A DNA stretch of 64,000 bases from Cytobacillus citreus. Lineage in GTDB: Bacteria > Bacillota > Bacilli > Bacillales > Cytobacillaceae. Of this stretch, positions 35,588 to 44,643 are shown in pieces. Below the pieces are notes generated by a model that was given only the letters and a program-made list of their open reading frames with translations, was not told the DNA's origin and ran no database searches. The position numbers and the translations under genes are program-made. Position 1 is the stretch's first letter. The number at the start of each line of letters is the position of its first letter. The DNA lies in the NCBI RefSeq assembly GCF_018343665.1, contig NZ_JAGYPM010000001.1:1211619-1275618 (forward strand), read 5' to 3'.

Positions 35588-35752
35588 TTAAGGTTTATAT
35601 TCACCAGATTCTCTGAGCATCGAAATACCCGTTCTTTTCGAAATCTCTGTTAACGACAATTTAGGATAATCCACCGAAAATGCTCGCAGTACTTGTATCA
35701 CTCGGTGGATTGAAGACATCGAATAATTACTTTTAAATTTTTCATTTTCCAT
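35588..35752 (-). pseudogene. Truncated IclR-family regulator
   Basis: ATG 35752 follows AAAGAGGTG. The peptide reads SSIHRVIQVLRAFSVDYPKL then SLTEISKRTGIS, the first helices of an IclR winged helix, and then diverges and stops after 54 residues. The rest of the DNA-binding domain and the whole effector domain (normally ~250 residues in total) are gone. Once probably the local regulator of this catabolic cluster. Confidence 0.75.
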
Positions 35753-35781
35753 TGAAAACACCTCTTTCAGACCAACTCTCT

Positions 35782-36966
35782 TCATATTACATTGTCTTTA
35801 AACAAAACTGAAAGTTCTTCTTCCTCTATTCCAAGAAGTTCTTCAAATACTTCCTTATTGTGCTGACCTAACCCAGGCGGGCCGAATTTAGTTTGGATAT
35901 TTAATCCGCTGTGCCGAAGCGGACTAGCCAGCAACTTTACCTCACCCGCAGCATAAGGAACTGTTTCGATTCCCCCCCTAGCGATTACTTGATCTTGCTC
36001 CAATGCCTGTTGAATATTATTTACACGCCCTACAGGAACCTTGGCTTCTGCAAGAATTTCAACCCATTCACTTGACGTCTTAGTCGCTAATACTTCCTCG
36101 ATCAGCTTAACTAATTCATCTTCATTTTGTTTACGATCATCATTTGTTAAAAAGCGTCCATCACTGCCCCACTCTGGATGATCCAATGTTTGAGATAGCT
36201 TTCGGAACAAGTTATCGTTCCCCGCACATATCATAATTGGAAAATCAGCAGTTTGGAATACTTGATATGGCGCAACATTATTATGTTGATTGCCTTTCCG
36301 CACAGAAATCATTCCTGTATTTAAATAAGCACTAGCAACATTGGCCATATTAGAGACTTGAACATCCAGCAAAGCCATGTCGATATATTGGCCTTCTCCA
36401 GTTAGATCTCTTTGCCGTATTGCAGCGACTATCCCTAATGCAACATAAACCGAAGTAATGATATCAGCAATCGGAATTCCTACTTTTGTGGCTTCGCCAT
36501 TTGGGTCACCTGTGACATCCATCAACCCGCTCATCGCTTGTATGACTGGATCAAAGCCTGGCAGTAAACCTAAGGGGCCATCTTGTCCAAATCCTGTTAC
36601 CGAGCAAACAATGAGCCTTGAATTTCGTCCCTTTAAAACTTCATAATTCAGCCCAAGTTTGTCCAAAGTACCAGACTTAAAGTTTTCAATTACAACGTCT
36701 GATTTTTCTACCAAATTCAGGAAAAGCTTCTTCCCTTCTTCCGTTTTTAAATTAAGGGTAATAGACCTTTTATTACGATTAGCACTTAAATAGTAGGTAC
36801 TCTCTCCATTTATAAAAGGTCCCCACTCCCTCATACTGTCCGACCCGCCTGGTGGCTCCACGCGTATGACGTCTGCACCCATGTCTCCGAGTGTCATGGC
36901 TCCAGCTGGGGCGGCATAAACTCTAGACAAATCCAACACACGTATATCATGCAGGGGCTGTATCAA
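35782..36966 (-). CDS. CoA-transferase family III (CaiB/BaiF)
   Basis: 394 residues. Starts with the family's LHDIRVLDLSRVYAAPAGAM and LGDMGADVIRVEPPGGSD; the catalytic Asp lies in DMALLDVQVSN; NRNKRSITLNLKTEEG is also typical. It moves CoA between carboxylic acids. TTG 36966 with AGAGGTGAG is the start. It is the last intact gene of a four-gene minus-strand run with two acyl-CoA dehydrogenase subunits and an enoyl-CoA hydratase, which suggests activation of a dicarboxylic or branched acid. Confidence 0.9.
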   Translation of the reverse strand: MIQPLHDIRVLDLSRVYAAPAGAMTLGDMGADVIRVEPPGGSDSMREWGPFINGESTYYLSANRNKRSITLNLKTEEGKKLFLNLVEKSDVVIENFKSGTLDKLGLNYEVLKGRNSRLIVCSVTGFGQDGPLGLLPGFDPVIQAMSGLMDVTGDPNGEATKVGIPIADIITSVYVALGIVAAIRQRDLTGEGQYIDMALLDVQVSNMANVASAYLNTGMISVRKGNQHNNVAPYQVFQTADFPIMICAGNDNLFRKLSQTLDHPEWGSDGRFLTNDDRKQNEDELVKLIEEVLATKTSSEWVEILAEAKVPVGRVNNIQQALEQDQVIARGGIETVPYAAGEVKLLASPLRHSGLNIQTKFGPPGLGQHNKEVFEELLGIEEEELSVLFKDNVI

Positions 36967-36986
36967 TCCAACTCACCTCTTTTACT

Positions 36987-37808
36987 TTATTGCTGTTTAT
37001 TTTTTCCGAAATTCGGTTTTCTTTTTTCCGTGACAGCTCGGACACCTTCTTTATGATCTTCCTCTTCCATGACCAGCGCCATTTTCGAAGAAATATAGTC
37101 AAGTGAGGACCGTAATGACATTTCGCTATTTTGATAGACTGCACGCTTGATGAGCTGCGTTGCCAGTTGAGGGCCACTTGCTAAGTTGTGAGCGTAGTCT
37201 GCAACTGCTTGATCAAGCTCCTCATCTGGCACAACAAATGTAACGAGTCCGCGTTCTTTTGCCGCTTCTGCTGTCAACACTTCTCCCGTCCACAACATAT
37301 GCAATGCCATATCCCGTCCAACGAGTCGCGGCAAGAAGTACGCTCCACCGTCTCCAGGCACAATTCCTACTTTGATATAGCTTTCAGACAATCGAGCTGA
37401 TTCTGAAGCAAAACGAATATCACACATAAGAGCCATATCAAGTCCTGCACCAAATGCCACTCCATGTACTTTTGCAATAACTGGTTTGTCGATTTCTTCT
37501 AATAAAAGAGGGATCCTCTGCACCTTTTTCCACAGCGAGTTCTTTCGATTTATTCCTTTTGAAACAATATCTTGATCCGACTTGTAGAATCCGTTACCAG
37601 CGATCATCTCTTTAATGTCTCCACCCGAGCAGAAGCCTCTTCCTGCTCCTTGGACAATTAAAACAGAAATCTCATCTGAATCCCTCACTTTCTCAAGCGA
37701 GTCAATCCATAAATCAAGCATTTCGCCACTAAACGCATTTAGTGCTTCAGGACGATTTAATGTGATGGTTGCGATTTTATTATTGACTTCAAACAGTAGA
37801 TCCGGCAT
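36987..37808 (-). CDS. Enoyl-CoA hydratase/isomerase family protein
   Basis: 273 residues, ATG 37808 behind AAAGGAGAAG. Crotonase fold: ATITLNRPEALNAFSGEM, the oxyanion-hole loops GRGFCSGGDIKEM and KVHGVAFGAGLDMALMCDIR, and a Glu-containing IKVGIVPGDGGAYFLPRLVG with Asp/Gly in the catalytic loop. It probably hydrates an enoyl-CoA produced by the dehydrogenase encoded upstream. The start overlaps the end of that gene by 20 bases. Confidence 0.9.
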   Translation of the reverse strand: MPDLLFEVNNKIATITLNRPEALNAFSGEMLDLWIDSLEKVRDSDEISVLIVQGAGRGFCSGGDIKEMIAGNGFYKSDQDIVSKGINRKNSLWKKVQRIPLLLEEIDKPVIAKVHGVAFGAGLDMALMCDIRFASESARLSESYIKVGIVPGDGGAYFLPRLVGRDMALHMLWTGEVLTAEAAKERGLVTFVVPDEELDQAVADYAHNLASGPQLATQLIKRAVYQNSEMSLRSSLDYISSKMALVMEEEDHKEGVRAVTEKRKPNFGKNKQQ

Positions 37809-38850
37809 GTGCTTCTTCTCCTTTTACATGAGTAATCGATTCCCAAATCGTTTCTTCTCGAGCCTGATACAAACTGGCTAACTGATCAGCCCAATACGTC
37901 TCATTTCCTCCTTCTTCACGCCACGCCCACAAACGACGTGTAAAATGATGAAGTTCATGTTCATATGTCATCCCAATTCCAGCATGTAGCTGGTGTGCAG
38001 CTTTTGCAACCACATTCGCGTTAGCGGATAACTCAATTTTTGCCATCGCAATTTGCTCTTTTTCCAAGTCTGATAGATAAGATGCACTCGCCACAGCAAG
38101 TGTTGCATAGGCTGCAGCCACCTCGCCAGCCATTGCAGTCAAGTGATGCTGGATAGCTTGGAATTTGTGCAGTGGTCGACCAAACTGCTGACGCTCTTTT
38201 GAATAGAAGATAGATAAAGCTAGCACACTTTCCATCGCACCTGTCATCATCGCTACACGGCTAAGCGCTAAGAATTTTTTGTAATCTTCTAATGCCTCTT
38301 TAAAACTTAGATCTAATTTCTTCGTTTCACCTAAATTTGAAAAGGTTAAGCTATCACGAGGCTCCGCAGCTAGATTGTCATTCTTCTCAATCTCACATAC
38401 TAATGCATTGACAATTGAATAAGAAGCTTGATGATCCTCCTGACGGATCACAATCACTTCGTCTATATATCTTCCATATGGAACATTTATTAACTTATAC
38501 GGAGAATGAACCGACGAGCTTTCTTCTGCGAAATGAACGACTCTTAATTTATCTTCGACCTCACCTTCATGTGCGGCAAGAAATTGATTGGCATATATAA
38601 CCTCCGCTAAAGGAACTGGAGCAGCGTGCTTTCCGACGACTCGCAGGATAGCGAAAACGTCCTCATAATCTCCGCCGCCCCCACCTTTCTCTTCGGCAAT
38701 TCCAAGTAATGTTAACCCAGATTCTTGAATCGTCTTCCATAGTGAACTCGCCCACTCACCTTCTTCAAAACGTTCACGTTGTTCCTTAGTCGATAAGTCT
38801 CTTAAAATCTTCCCAACAGTGTCTTCAATAAATGATTTCATCTCATTCAT
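37789..38850 (-). CDS. Acyl-CoA dehydrogenase, small/partner subunit
   Basis: 353 residues, ATG 38850 behind AAAGGAGTG. It has the acyl-CoA dehydrogenase C-terminal helices (ALSIFYSKERQQFGRPLHKF, HQLHAGIGMTYEHELHHFTR) but a reduced middle domain; GIAEEKGGGGGDYEDVFAIL is the N-terminal part. Such shorter proteins next to a full-length one form alpha2beta2 dehydrogenases in steroid and branched-acid catabolism. Start overlaps the previous gene by 4 bases, supporting an obligate pair. Confidence 0.85.
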   Translation of the reverse strand: MNEMKSFIEDTVGKILRDLSTKEQRERFEEGEWASSLWKTIQESGLTLLGIAEEKGGGGGDYEDVFAILRVVGKHAAPVPLAEVIYANQFLAAHEGEVEDKLRVVHFAEESSSVHSPYKLINVPYGRYIDEVIVIRQEDHQASYSIVNALVCEIEKNDNLAAEPRDSLTFSNLGETKKLDLSFKEALEDYKKFLALSRVAMMTGAMESVLALSIFYSKERQQFGRPLHKFQAIQHHLTAMAGEVAAAYATLAVASASYLSDLEKEQIAMAKIELSANANVVAKAAHQLHAGIGMTYEHELHHFTRRLWAWREEGGNETYWADQLASLYQAREETIWESITHVKGEEAHAGSTV

Positions 38851-40001
38851 GCAGATATCACTCCTTTTCCTACAATCCCTCTAAGGATCTCAGTTGTTCC
38901 ACCACGAATGGTAAATCCTGGCCCGTGTAAAATGGATTCCGCTAACATCCTGGCATACACATCTTCCGCGTGCTTGCTTGGCATCGCCGGTAAAAGTAGC
39001 CGAATGAGCTCAGCCACACTTTGCTCAAAGCTGTTGCCAAGGTCTTTCACTAGAGCAGCTGCTAGGTTTACATCTTTTTTCTCTTCAAGGAGAGCAGCAA
39101 TACCTATCGACATATTACGCAGTGCCCACATTCGGCTTACTAGTTTCGAAGCCTCCATCAAACCTCTATGATCCTCCTTTTCTTTCAATAGACGAATCGC
39201 CTCTTCAAGCAGAGGAAATGTGCTTAAAATTCGTTCTGGGCCACTTCGTTCGAATGCCAGTTCAGTCAACCCTTGTGCCCAGCCATTTCCAACTTCTCCA
39301 ACTACTCGGTTATCTGGAACAAAAACGTTTTCAAGAAAGACTTCGTTAAAGTGATGTTCACCCGTTAAGAACTGAATGGGCCGAATGGTTACGCCATCGG
39401 ATTTTAGATCAATGATTAATTGACTCATTCCTCCATGACGATTTTTTGGATCCTGCTGAGAGGTTCTGCAAAGTGTGATCATGTAGTGCGAGTGATGAGC
39501 ACCAGAGGTCCACGTCTTCATTCCATTAACGATCCATCCGCCATCCACTTTTTCAGCGGTTGTTTTTAGTGACGCTAAATCAGATCCTGAGTTCGGTTCA
39601 GAAAGTCCAATCGAAAAATAACATTCACCCTTCACGATTTTCGGAATAAAAAATTTCTTCTGTTCTTCTGTCCCAAATTTTAAAATTAACGGTCCAGATT
39701 GACGATCTGCAAACCAGTGTGATGCAACGGGAGCTCCAAACGCTAAGAGCTCTTCTGTAATGATGTAACGGTCTATTGTGGAACGTGCTTGCCCCCCGTA
39801 TTCTTTCGGAAATGTAATCCCGATCCAGCCTTTTGCCCCAATCTTTTTCGAAAATTCCTTACTATACCCGCTTAGCCAAGAATCTGCATGTGTGTCGAAT
39901 GTTCCTTTTTGTTTCTCAGCTTGTAAGAAAGAACGTACTTCTTTACGAAACTCTTTTTGTTTTTCCGTAAATTCAAATGCCGGAAGTTGTAATTGTCTCA
40001 T
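38847..40001 (-). CDS. Acyl-CoA dehydrogenase, large subunit
   Basis: 384 residues, ATG 40001 behind AAAAGGAGTGAG. GWIGITFPKEYGGQARSTID, the FAD/substrate motif YFSIGLSEPNSGSDLASLKT, WIVNGMKTWTSGAH, and the C-terminal GFTIRGGTTEILRGIVGKGV are all present. It takes two hydrogens from an acyl-CoA with FAD, passing electrons to ETF. First gene of the dehydrogenase-hydratase-transferase run. The chain length preference cannot be told. Confidence 0.9.
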   Translation of the reverse strand: MRQLQLPAFEFTEKQKEFRKEVRSFLQAEKQKGTFDTHADSWLSGYSKEFSKKIGAKGWIGITFPKEYGGQARSTIDRYIITEELLAFGAPVASHWFADRQSGPLILKFGTEEQKKFFIPKIVKGECYFSIGLSEPNSGSDLASLKTTAEKVDGGWIVNGMKTWTSGAHHSHYMITLCRTSQQDPKNRHGGMSQLIIDLKSDGVTIRPIQFLTGEHHFNEVFLENVFVPDNRVVGEVGNGWAQGLTELAFERSGPERILSTFPLLEEAIRLLKEKEDHRGLMEASKLVSRMWALRNMSIGIAALLEEKKDVNLAAALVKDLGNSFEQSVAELIRLLLPAMPSKHAEDVYARMLAESILHGPGFTIRGGTTEILRGIVGKGVISA

Positions 40002-40137
40002 TATCTCTCACTCCTTTTACCGATATAGCATAACTATTATGCAAATTGTATGATTAAATTCATATTACCTGCCAATGCTTTATTTGCTATTTTTTATTAA
40101 CAGAAAATTTAGTCGATATTTATTCATAGATTAGGAA

Positions 40138-41406
40138 TTAGGATATCCCACAGGCTTCAGCTAGCAGTTCAACAATATGAACCACTTTTATTTTTTCTGT
40201 TTTCCCTTCGCGCCGGACACCTAATTTCATCTGTAAATGGCAGCCTGGATTACTTGTGACGATGATATCTGGCACCACTTTCTCAATATGATTCATCTTT
40301 TGATCCAACACTTCCATCGCTTCATTGTAGTGGATAACATTGTAAATTCCTGCAGATCCGCAGCACATGTCCTGGTTTTCAAAAAGGCGGTAATCAATCC
40401 CCGGAATCTTCTTTATCAATTGGTGAGGCTCATTAATGACTTTTTGAACATGCTGTAAATGACATGAAGGTTGGTATGCTACGACTTTTCGAATTTCTTT
40501 AGTAAATGGCAATGAACTCTCGGCTAATAAAACGCTAATATCTTTACACCGCGAGGCAAATTTTTCTGCACGAGAACGCCATTCTGAGTGTTCGTCAAAC
40601 AATTCAGGATATTCCACCAACATCGCACCACAGCCACCAATACTATTGACAATAAAATCAAAATCATATTTTTCAAATACTGCAATATTTTTTTGAGCTA
40701 GGGCAATGGTCTCTCTTTTTTTTCCACTATGATGTAAAAGAGCTCCACAGCATGTTTGTTCTTCGATCAAGGTGACTTTGAAGCCTGCAAGCTGTAGCAA
40801 TTTCATACTGTCATCATTAATTTTTGAGAACATCATATCCATAATACAACCAACAAAAAATCCAACAGTATAGGTCTTCTTCCCAATTGGAGGTAATACT
40901 CTGTATTCTCTTTCTTTTTTTTTCGGCATCTTGATCACGGGCGCAATAGATTCCATTGCCTGAATACTATCTGGGAATACCCTCATGATGCCTGCTTTTC
41001 TCGCTAAAGATACCATTCCTGTTTTCTGTGCTATTTCTAACCCCCTTCCGGCAACTTTTTGCCACTTTTTATTCGGTATTCCTTTTTCAAGGAGTAGCGA
41101 TTCCATTTTAGAAGCAGGCATCTCTTTCGCGATTAATTCCTTGGCAGATTGTAAAATGGTCCCGTATTGAACATTGGTCGGACAAGCTGTTTCACAGGCT
41201 CTACAGCCTAAACATAACTCAATGGAAGAAGCTGCGGACTCTATCGAAATTTTTTCTTCTGCTAATAACTTCACTAAATTTATTCGCCCCCGCGGTGACT
41301 GGGTTTCCACACCTGTCGTCTCGTAGGTTGGGCATTTGGGCAAACAATAGCCGCATTGGACACATGCAAACGTTTCTTCATAGGCTAATAGATGGCTTCT
41401 ACTCAT
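40138..41406 (-). CDS. glcF: Glycolate oxidase-type iron-sulfur subunit
   Basis: 422 residues. Two 4Fe-4S motifs near the N-terminus, CVQCGYCLPKCPTY and CLGCRACETACPTNVQ, then two CCG domains: FVGCIMDMMF with EEQTCCGALLHHSG, and YQPSCHLQHVQ with DMCCGSAGIYN. This is GlcF, which carries electrons from the flavoprotein GlcD to the membrane chain. Its start overlaps glcD by 8 bases. Confidence 0.9.
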   Translation of the reverse strand: MSRSHLLAYEETFACVQCGYCLPKCPTYETTGVETQSPRGRINLVKLLAEEKISIESAASSIELCLGCRACETACPTNVQYGTILQSAKELIAKEMPASKMESLLLEKGIPNKKWQKVAGRGLEIAQKTGMVSLARKAGIMRVFPDSIQAMESIAPVIKMPKKKEREYRVLPPIGKKTYTVGFFVGCIMDMMFSKINDDSMKLLQLAGFKVTLIEEQTCCGALLHHSGKKRETIALAQKNIAVFEKYDFDFIVNSIGGCGAMLVEYPELFDEHSEWRSRAEKFASRCKDISVLLAESSLPFTKEIRKVVAYQPSCHLQHVQKVINEPHQLIKKIPGIDYRLFENQDMCCGSAGIYNVIHYNEAMEVLDQKMNHIEKVVPDIIVTSNPGCHLQMKLGVRREGKTEKIKVVHIVELLAEACGIS

Positions 41407-42811
41407 TTGTTAACACAAACCTTTGTCCAGGCTCTGGAAACACTTTTCCGGGATTTAAGAGGTTATAAGGATCCCAGGCTTCTTTAATCCGTTTCATCAT
41501 GGATAAACCGGTTGGACCAAGCTCCATCTCCATAAAAGGGGCCTTCATCGTTCCAATCCCATGTTCTCCTGATAACGTGCCACCCAATTCCACTGCAGCT
41601 TTAAAAATCTCCTCGACTGCTTTTTCAACTCGCTTCATTTCTTCGATATCTCGTTTATCCGCTATTATATTGGGATGTAAATTCCCATCTCCAGCATGAC
41701 CAAATACAACTAAATCGATGTTATACCTATCTCTAATTTCCTTTAAACGTTGAAACATGTCTGGAATCCTACTGCGCGGAACAGTAGCATCTTCTGAAAT
41801 TTTCGTTGGCTTTTTTCGGACTATTGCTGGAGAAACTAGTTTTCGCGCCTTCCAAAGTTCGGCTTCTTCTTCCTTCGTTTTTGCTATTTTCACTTCAATA
41901 GCGCCAATTTCCAAGCAAATTTCCTTTACCCTTTTGGCTTCTGCCTCTATGGCAGCAGGATGACCGTCCAATTCTATTAATAAAAGTGCTTCTATTTCGG
42001 TAGGTAACCCTGATGGATCAAATTGCTCTACAGCGACAACAGATGCTTGATCCATAATTTCTAATTTAGATGGTAAAATGCCACCTGTCAGGATGCTGGA
42101 AATGGCTCTTCCAGCAATGATTAGGTCATCAAAAAGGACCAATAAAGTTCCTGTAGACTGTGGTTTAGGGATTAGCTGTAAAATCGCTTTTGTTATTATC
42201 CCTAAAGTCCCTTCAGATCCAACAATTAATTTCGTCAAGTCATATCCTGTTACATTTTTTACGGTTCTTCCCCCAGTTTGGATTACTTCACCGTCAGCAG
42301 TAACCACTTCAAGGCCAAGCACATAATCTTTCGTAACCCCATATTTAAGTCCATGCGGGCCACCGGCATTTTCCGCTAAATTCCCACCAATCGTTGACAC
42401 ATGGGAGCTGCTCGGATCAGGAGGATACATAAGACCAAATTGATTGGCCTTTTTATTAATATCTGCCGTTATGACTCCTGGGGAAACAATCGCGACTAAA
42501 TCATCTGGTTCGATAATTAAAATATCTGTCCATTTAGAAAAATCAAGAACAATCCCTCCATGAACAGGTAATGGTCCCCCGCTTAAGCTAGTTCCCCTTC
42601 CCCTTGGATAAATCGGGATTTTATATTTATTGGCCAATTTGACAATTCCAACCACTTCATTCGTAGAAGTTGGCTGTACAACAATATCCGGGAGAAAAAC
42701 GCCGAAAGAAGCATCATATGAATAACTGGCAAGATCCGCTTCATTTGTAAGTACTCGACGTTTGTTATTGATCACTTGGCGTATTGCTTTTTCTATTTCT
42801 GCATGTATCAA
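41399..42811 (-). CDS. glcD: Glycolate oxidase-type FAD subunit
   Basis: 470 residues, TTG 42811 behind GGGAGGTTTGG. An FAD-binding type 4 domain (YPRGRGTSLSGGPLPVHGGI, STIGGNLAENAGGPHGLKYG, VGSEGTLGIIT) and a C-terminal FAD-oxidase domain with FGHAGDGNLHPNI and GGTLSGEHGIGTMKAPFM. Oxidises 2-hydroxy acids such as glycolate or D-lactate; in this neighbourhood D-2-hydroxyglutarate is also conceivable. No GlcE subunit is present, as in many Bacillaceae. Confidence 0.9.
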   Translation of the reverse strand: MIHAEIEKAIRQVINNKRRVLTNEADLASYSYDASFGVFLPDIVVQPTSTNEVVGIVKLANKYKIPIYPRGRGTSLSGGPLPVHGGIVLDFSKWTDILIIEPDDLVAIVSPGVITADINKKANQFGLMYPPDPSSSHVSTIGGNLAENAGGPHGLKYGVTKDYVLGLEVVTADGEVIQTGGRTVKNVTGYDLTKLIVGSEGTLGIITKAILQLIPKPQSTGTLLVLFDDLIIAGRAISSILTGGILPSKLEIMDQASVVAVEQFDPSGLPTEIEALLLIELDGHPAAIEAEAKRVKEICLEIGAIEVKIAKTKEEEAELWKARKLVSPAIVRKKPTKISEDATVPRSRIPDMFQRLKEIRDRYNIDLVVFGHAGDGNLHPNIIADKRDIEEMKRVEKAVEEIFKAAVELGGTLSGEHGIGTMKAPFMEMELGPTGLSMMKRIKEAWDPYNLLNPGKVFPEPGQRFVLTNE

Positions 42812-42938
42812 GACCCAAACCTCCCTTTGAAAAATATTTAATCATGAATGAAAATTCAAAATATTCGATTTGTTATATATTAAAATAATAGAAATATAGT
42901 TATAATTACAAAATGATAATGAAAGAGGATGACAAATT

Positions 42939-43613
42939 TTGAAAGTAGCCCTGATCCATGCAACGACCACAGCCTTAAAGCCTATTGAAAAAGCTTTTCA
43001 GAAAACAGCTCCTGAAATTGAACTACTGCATTTTATGGATACAAATTTGCTTTCCATGATGGAAAAGTCCGAGGGATTAACCCCGGAAATTATTCGCAGA
43101 TTTTCAGCATTGGTCAAACTTGCTGCTGAATCTGAAGCAAATTGCATTCAATTGACTTGTTCAGCCTTTAATAACATCACTTCGATTTTGCAGCCAATGC
43201 ATGATGTTAAACTTTTTCGGTCAGATGAAGCCATGTTAGATGAAGCACTTGCCTATGAACGAATTGGCCTCATTTCCACCGTTAAAGAAACACCGGTTGC
43301 CTTAATGAGTTATTTAAGAGAAAAGAAGCCAGATTGTATCATTGAATCTCTAGTAGACCCAGGAATTATCCATCTTCTTTTTCAAGGGAGGGTCGATGAA
43401 CATGACGAAAGAGTACGAAACATGATACAGCAGATGGACGAAAAAGTAGATGTAATTGTTCTTTCTCAGTATAGTATGGATCATATTGCACATCAGGTTC
43501 AGACCTCTGTTCCTATTCTTACTGCTCCACAAGCAACTGTGAATAGATGTATAGACTATTTAAAGAAAACTCGGCGATTGACGAGCCTTGGAAAGGCGAA
43601 GACAGAGGCGTAG
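42939..43613 (+). CDS. Aspartate/glutamate racemase-like protein
   Basis: 224 residues, TTG 42939 behind AAAGAGGATG. The first active-site region QLTCSAFNNI carries the expected Cys; the second, normally with another Cys, reads VIVLSQYSMDHI, so the two-Cys racemase chemistry is incomplete. Members with this LSQ/LAQ-x-S-M variant are known but uncharacterised. Divergent from glcD with ~125 bases between, so it may share its control region. Real substrate unknown. Confidence 0.7.
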   Translation: MKVALIHATTTALKPIEKAFQKTAPEIELLHFMDTNLLSMMEKSEGLTPEIIRRFSALVKLAAESEANCIQLTCSAFNNITSILQPMHDVKLFRSDEAMLDEALAYERIGLISTVKETPVALMSYLREKKPDCIIESLVDPGIIHLLFQGRVDEHDERVRNMIQQMDEKVDVIVLSQYSMDHIAHQVQTSVPILTAPQATVNRCIDYLKKTRRLTSLGKAKTEA

Positions 43614-43709
43614 TTGCACTTATCGCGCTCATACATGCCACGTCCTGTGGCATTCGCCCGACTAGGACATCCTTTCCGTCGTACTTAATTCCTAAAATTG
43701 GCAACTACG
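43609..43709. repeat. Nested inverted repeat downstream of the racemase-like gene
   Basis: Outer arms CGTAGTTGC and GCAACTACG enclose a hairpin ATGCCAC-GTCCT-GTGGCAT (43635-43653). It starts within the last codons of the gene. Could be a repetitive extragenic element. Confidence 0.5.
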
Positions 43710-43780
43710 TCGAATCACCTTCCGCGCTGACAATTTATACGTTCTTAACGTGTAAAAAATCTTTCCTCTTGAACTGAAAC

Positions 43781-43818
43781 AGCCGGCAGTTTTACTTAAA
43801 TAAGCAAATCGGCCGGCT
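43781..43818. terminator. Terminator between convergent genes
   Basis: AGCCGGC and GCCGGCT with partly paired inner sequence (TTTTACTTA / AATAAGCAAA). It separates the racemase-like gene and the ABC permease gene. Confidence 0.65.
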
Positions 43819-43842
43819 AATGTTTATTCACCTCTTCATTTC

Positions 43843-44643
43843 CTAATGCTGGGTGCCACCGAATACCTTTCCAACCCCATGAATTTTTTCAAGTACGACG
43901 ATTAATATGACAGAAATGAAAATAACCACACTTGAAACGGAAGCTACTATTGGATTATAAGCATCCTGCATCGTTGAGAAAATCTCAATTGGAAGTGTTC
44001 GCATATTAGGGGAAATCATAAACAATGAAACTGTGACATTATCAAAAGATGTCAAGAATGCAAATAATCCCCCAGATATCATGGCCGGTCTGATGAGCGG
44101 CAGTGTTACCTTCCAAAAAACGATGAATGGGTTTGCTCCCAGAATAGCTGCTGCTTTCTCCAAATTGTAATCAAATCCGCTTAACCCTGTTAGTACCAAG
44201 CGAATAACATACGGGATACAAATGATCGTGTGTGCAATCAAAAATCCTGTTGATGTACCTGCAAGCATCATCGGTGTGAAATAAATAAGCAGGGCAATCC
44301 CCAATACTAGTTGTGGAACACTTAACGGCGCTGTCAAAATGGATGTAACATAATGTTTTCCTGGAATATCATATTTCGCAATCGCCAGTGCACCTAGCGT
44401 CCCAAATAAAACAGCAAAAAATGCTGCTAAGCAGGCAAATTGCAAACTATTAAAGAATGCTTCGACGAACTCTTGACGTTCTAAAATCTTTGTATACCAT
44501 TGGAGAGAAAAACCTTTTGGAGGAAAACTTGGATAATTTGCACTTGTAAAAGATGCCGGAACGACAGCAATTAATGGAATTAATATATAAATGATCCCTA
44601 ATACTGCAAGGACGAGTCGGAGCTTTCCAAGTGCTTTCATCAT
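43843..44643 (-). CDS. ABC importer permease, PotC type
   Basis: 266 residues, six membrane helices. The EAA loop reads FDYNLEKAAAILGANPFIVF then WKVTLPLIRPAMISGG, which docks to the ATPase. MKALGKLRLVLAVLGIIYIL begins the protein; ATG 44643 follows GGGAGGTG. Second permease of a spermidine/putrescine- or Fe-type ABC importer encoded by the four genes 43843-47769. Overlaps the preceding gene by 4 bases. Confidence 0.88.
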   Translation of the reverse strand: MMKALGKLRLVLAVLGIIYILIPLIAVVPASFTSANYPSFPPKGFSLQWYTKILERQEFVEAFFNSLQFACLAAFFAVLFGTLGALAIAKYDIPGKHYVTSILTAPLSVPQLVLGIALLIYFTPMMLAGTSTGFLIAHTIICIPYVIRLVLTGLSGFDYNLEKAAAILGANPFIVFWKVTLPLIRPAMISGGLFAFLTSFDNVTVSLFMISPNMRTLPIEIFSTMQDAYNPIVASVSSVVIFISVILIVVLEKIHGVGKVFGGTQH

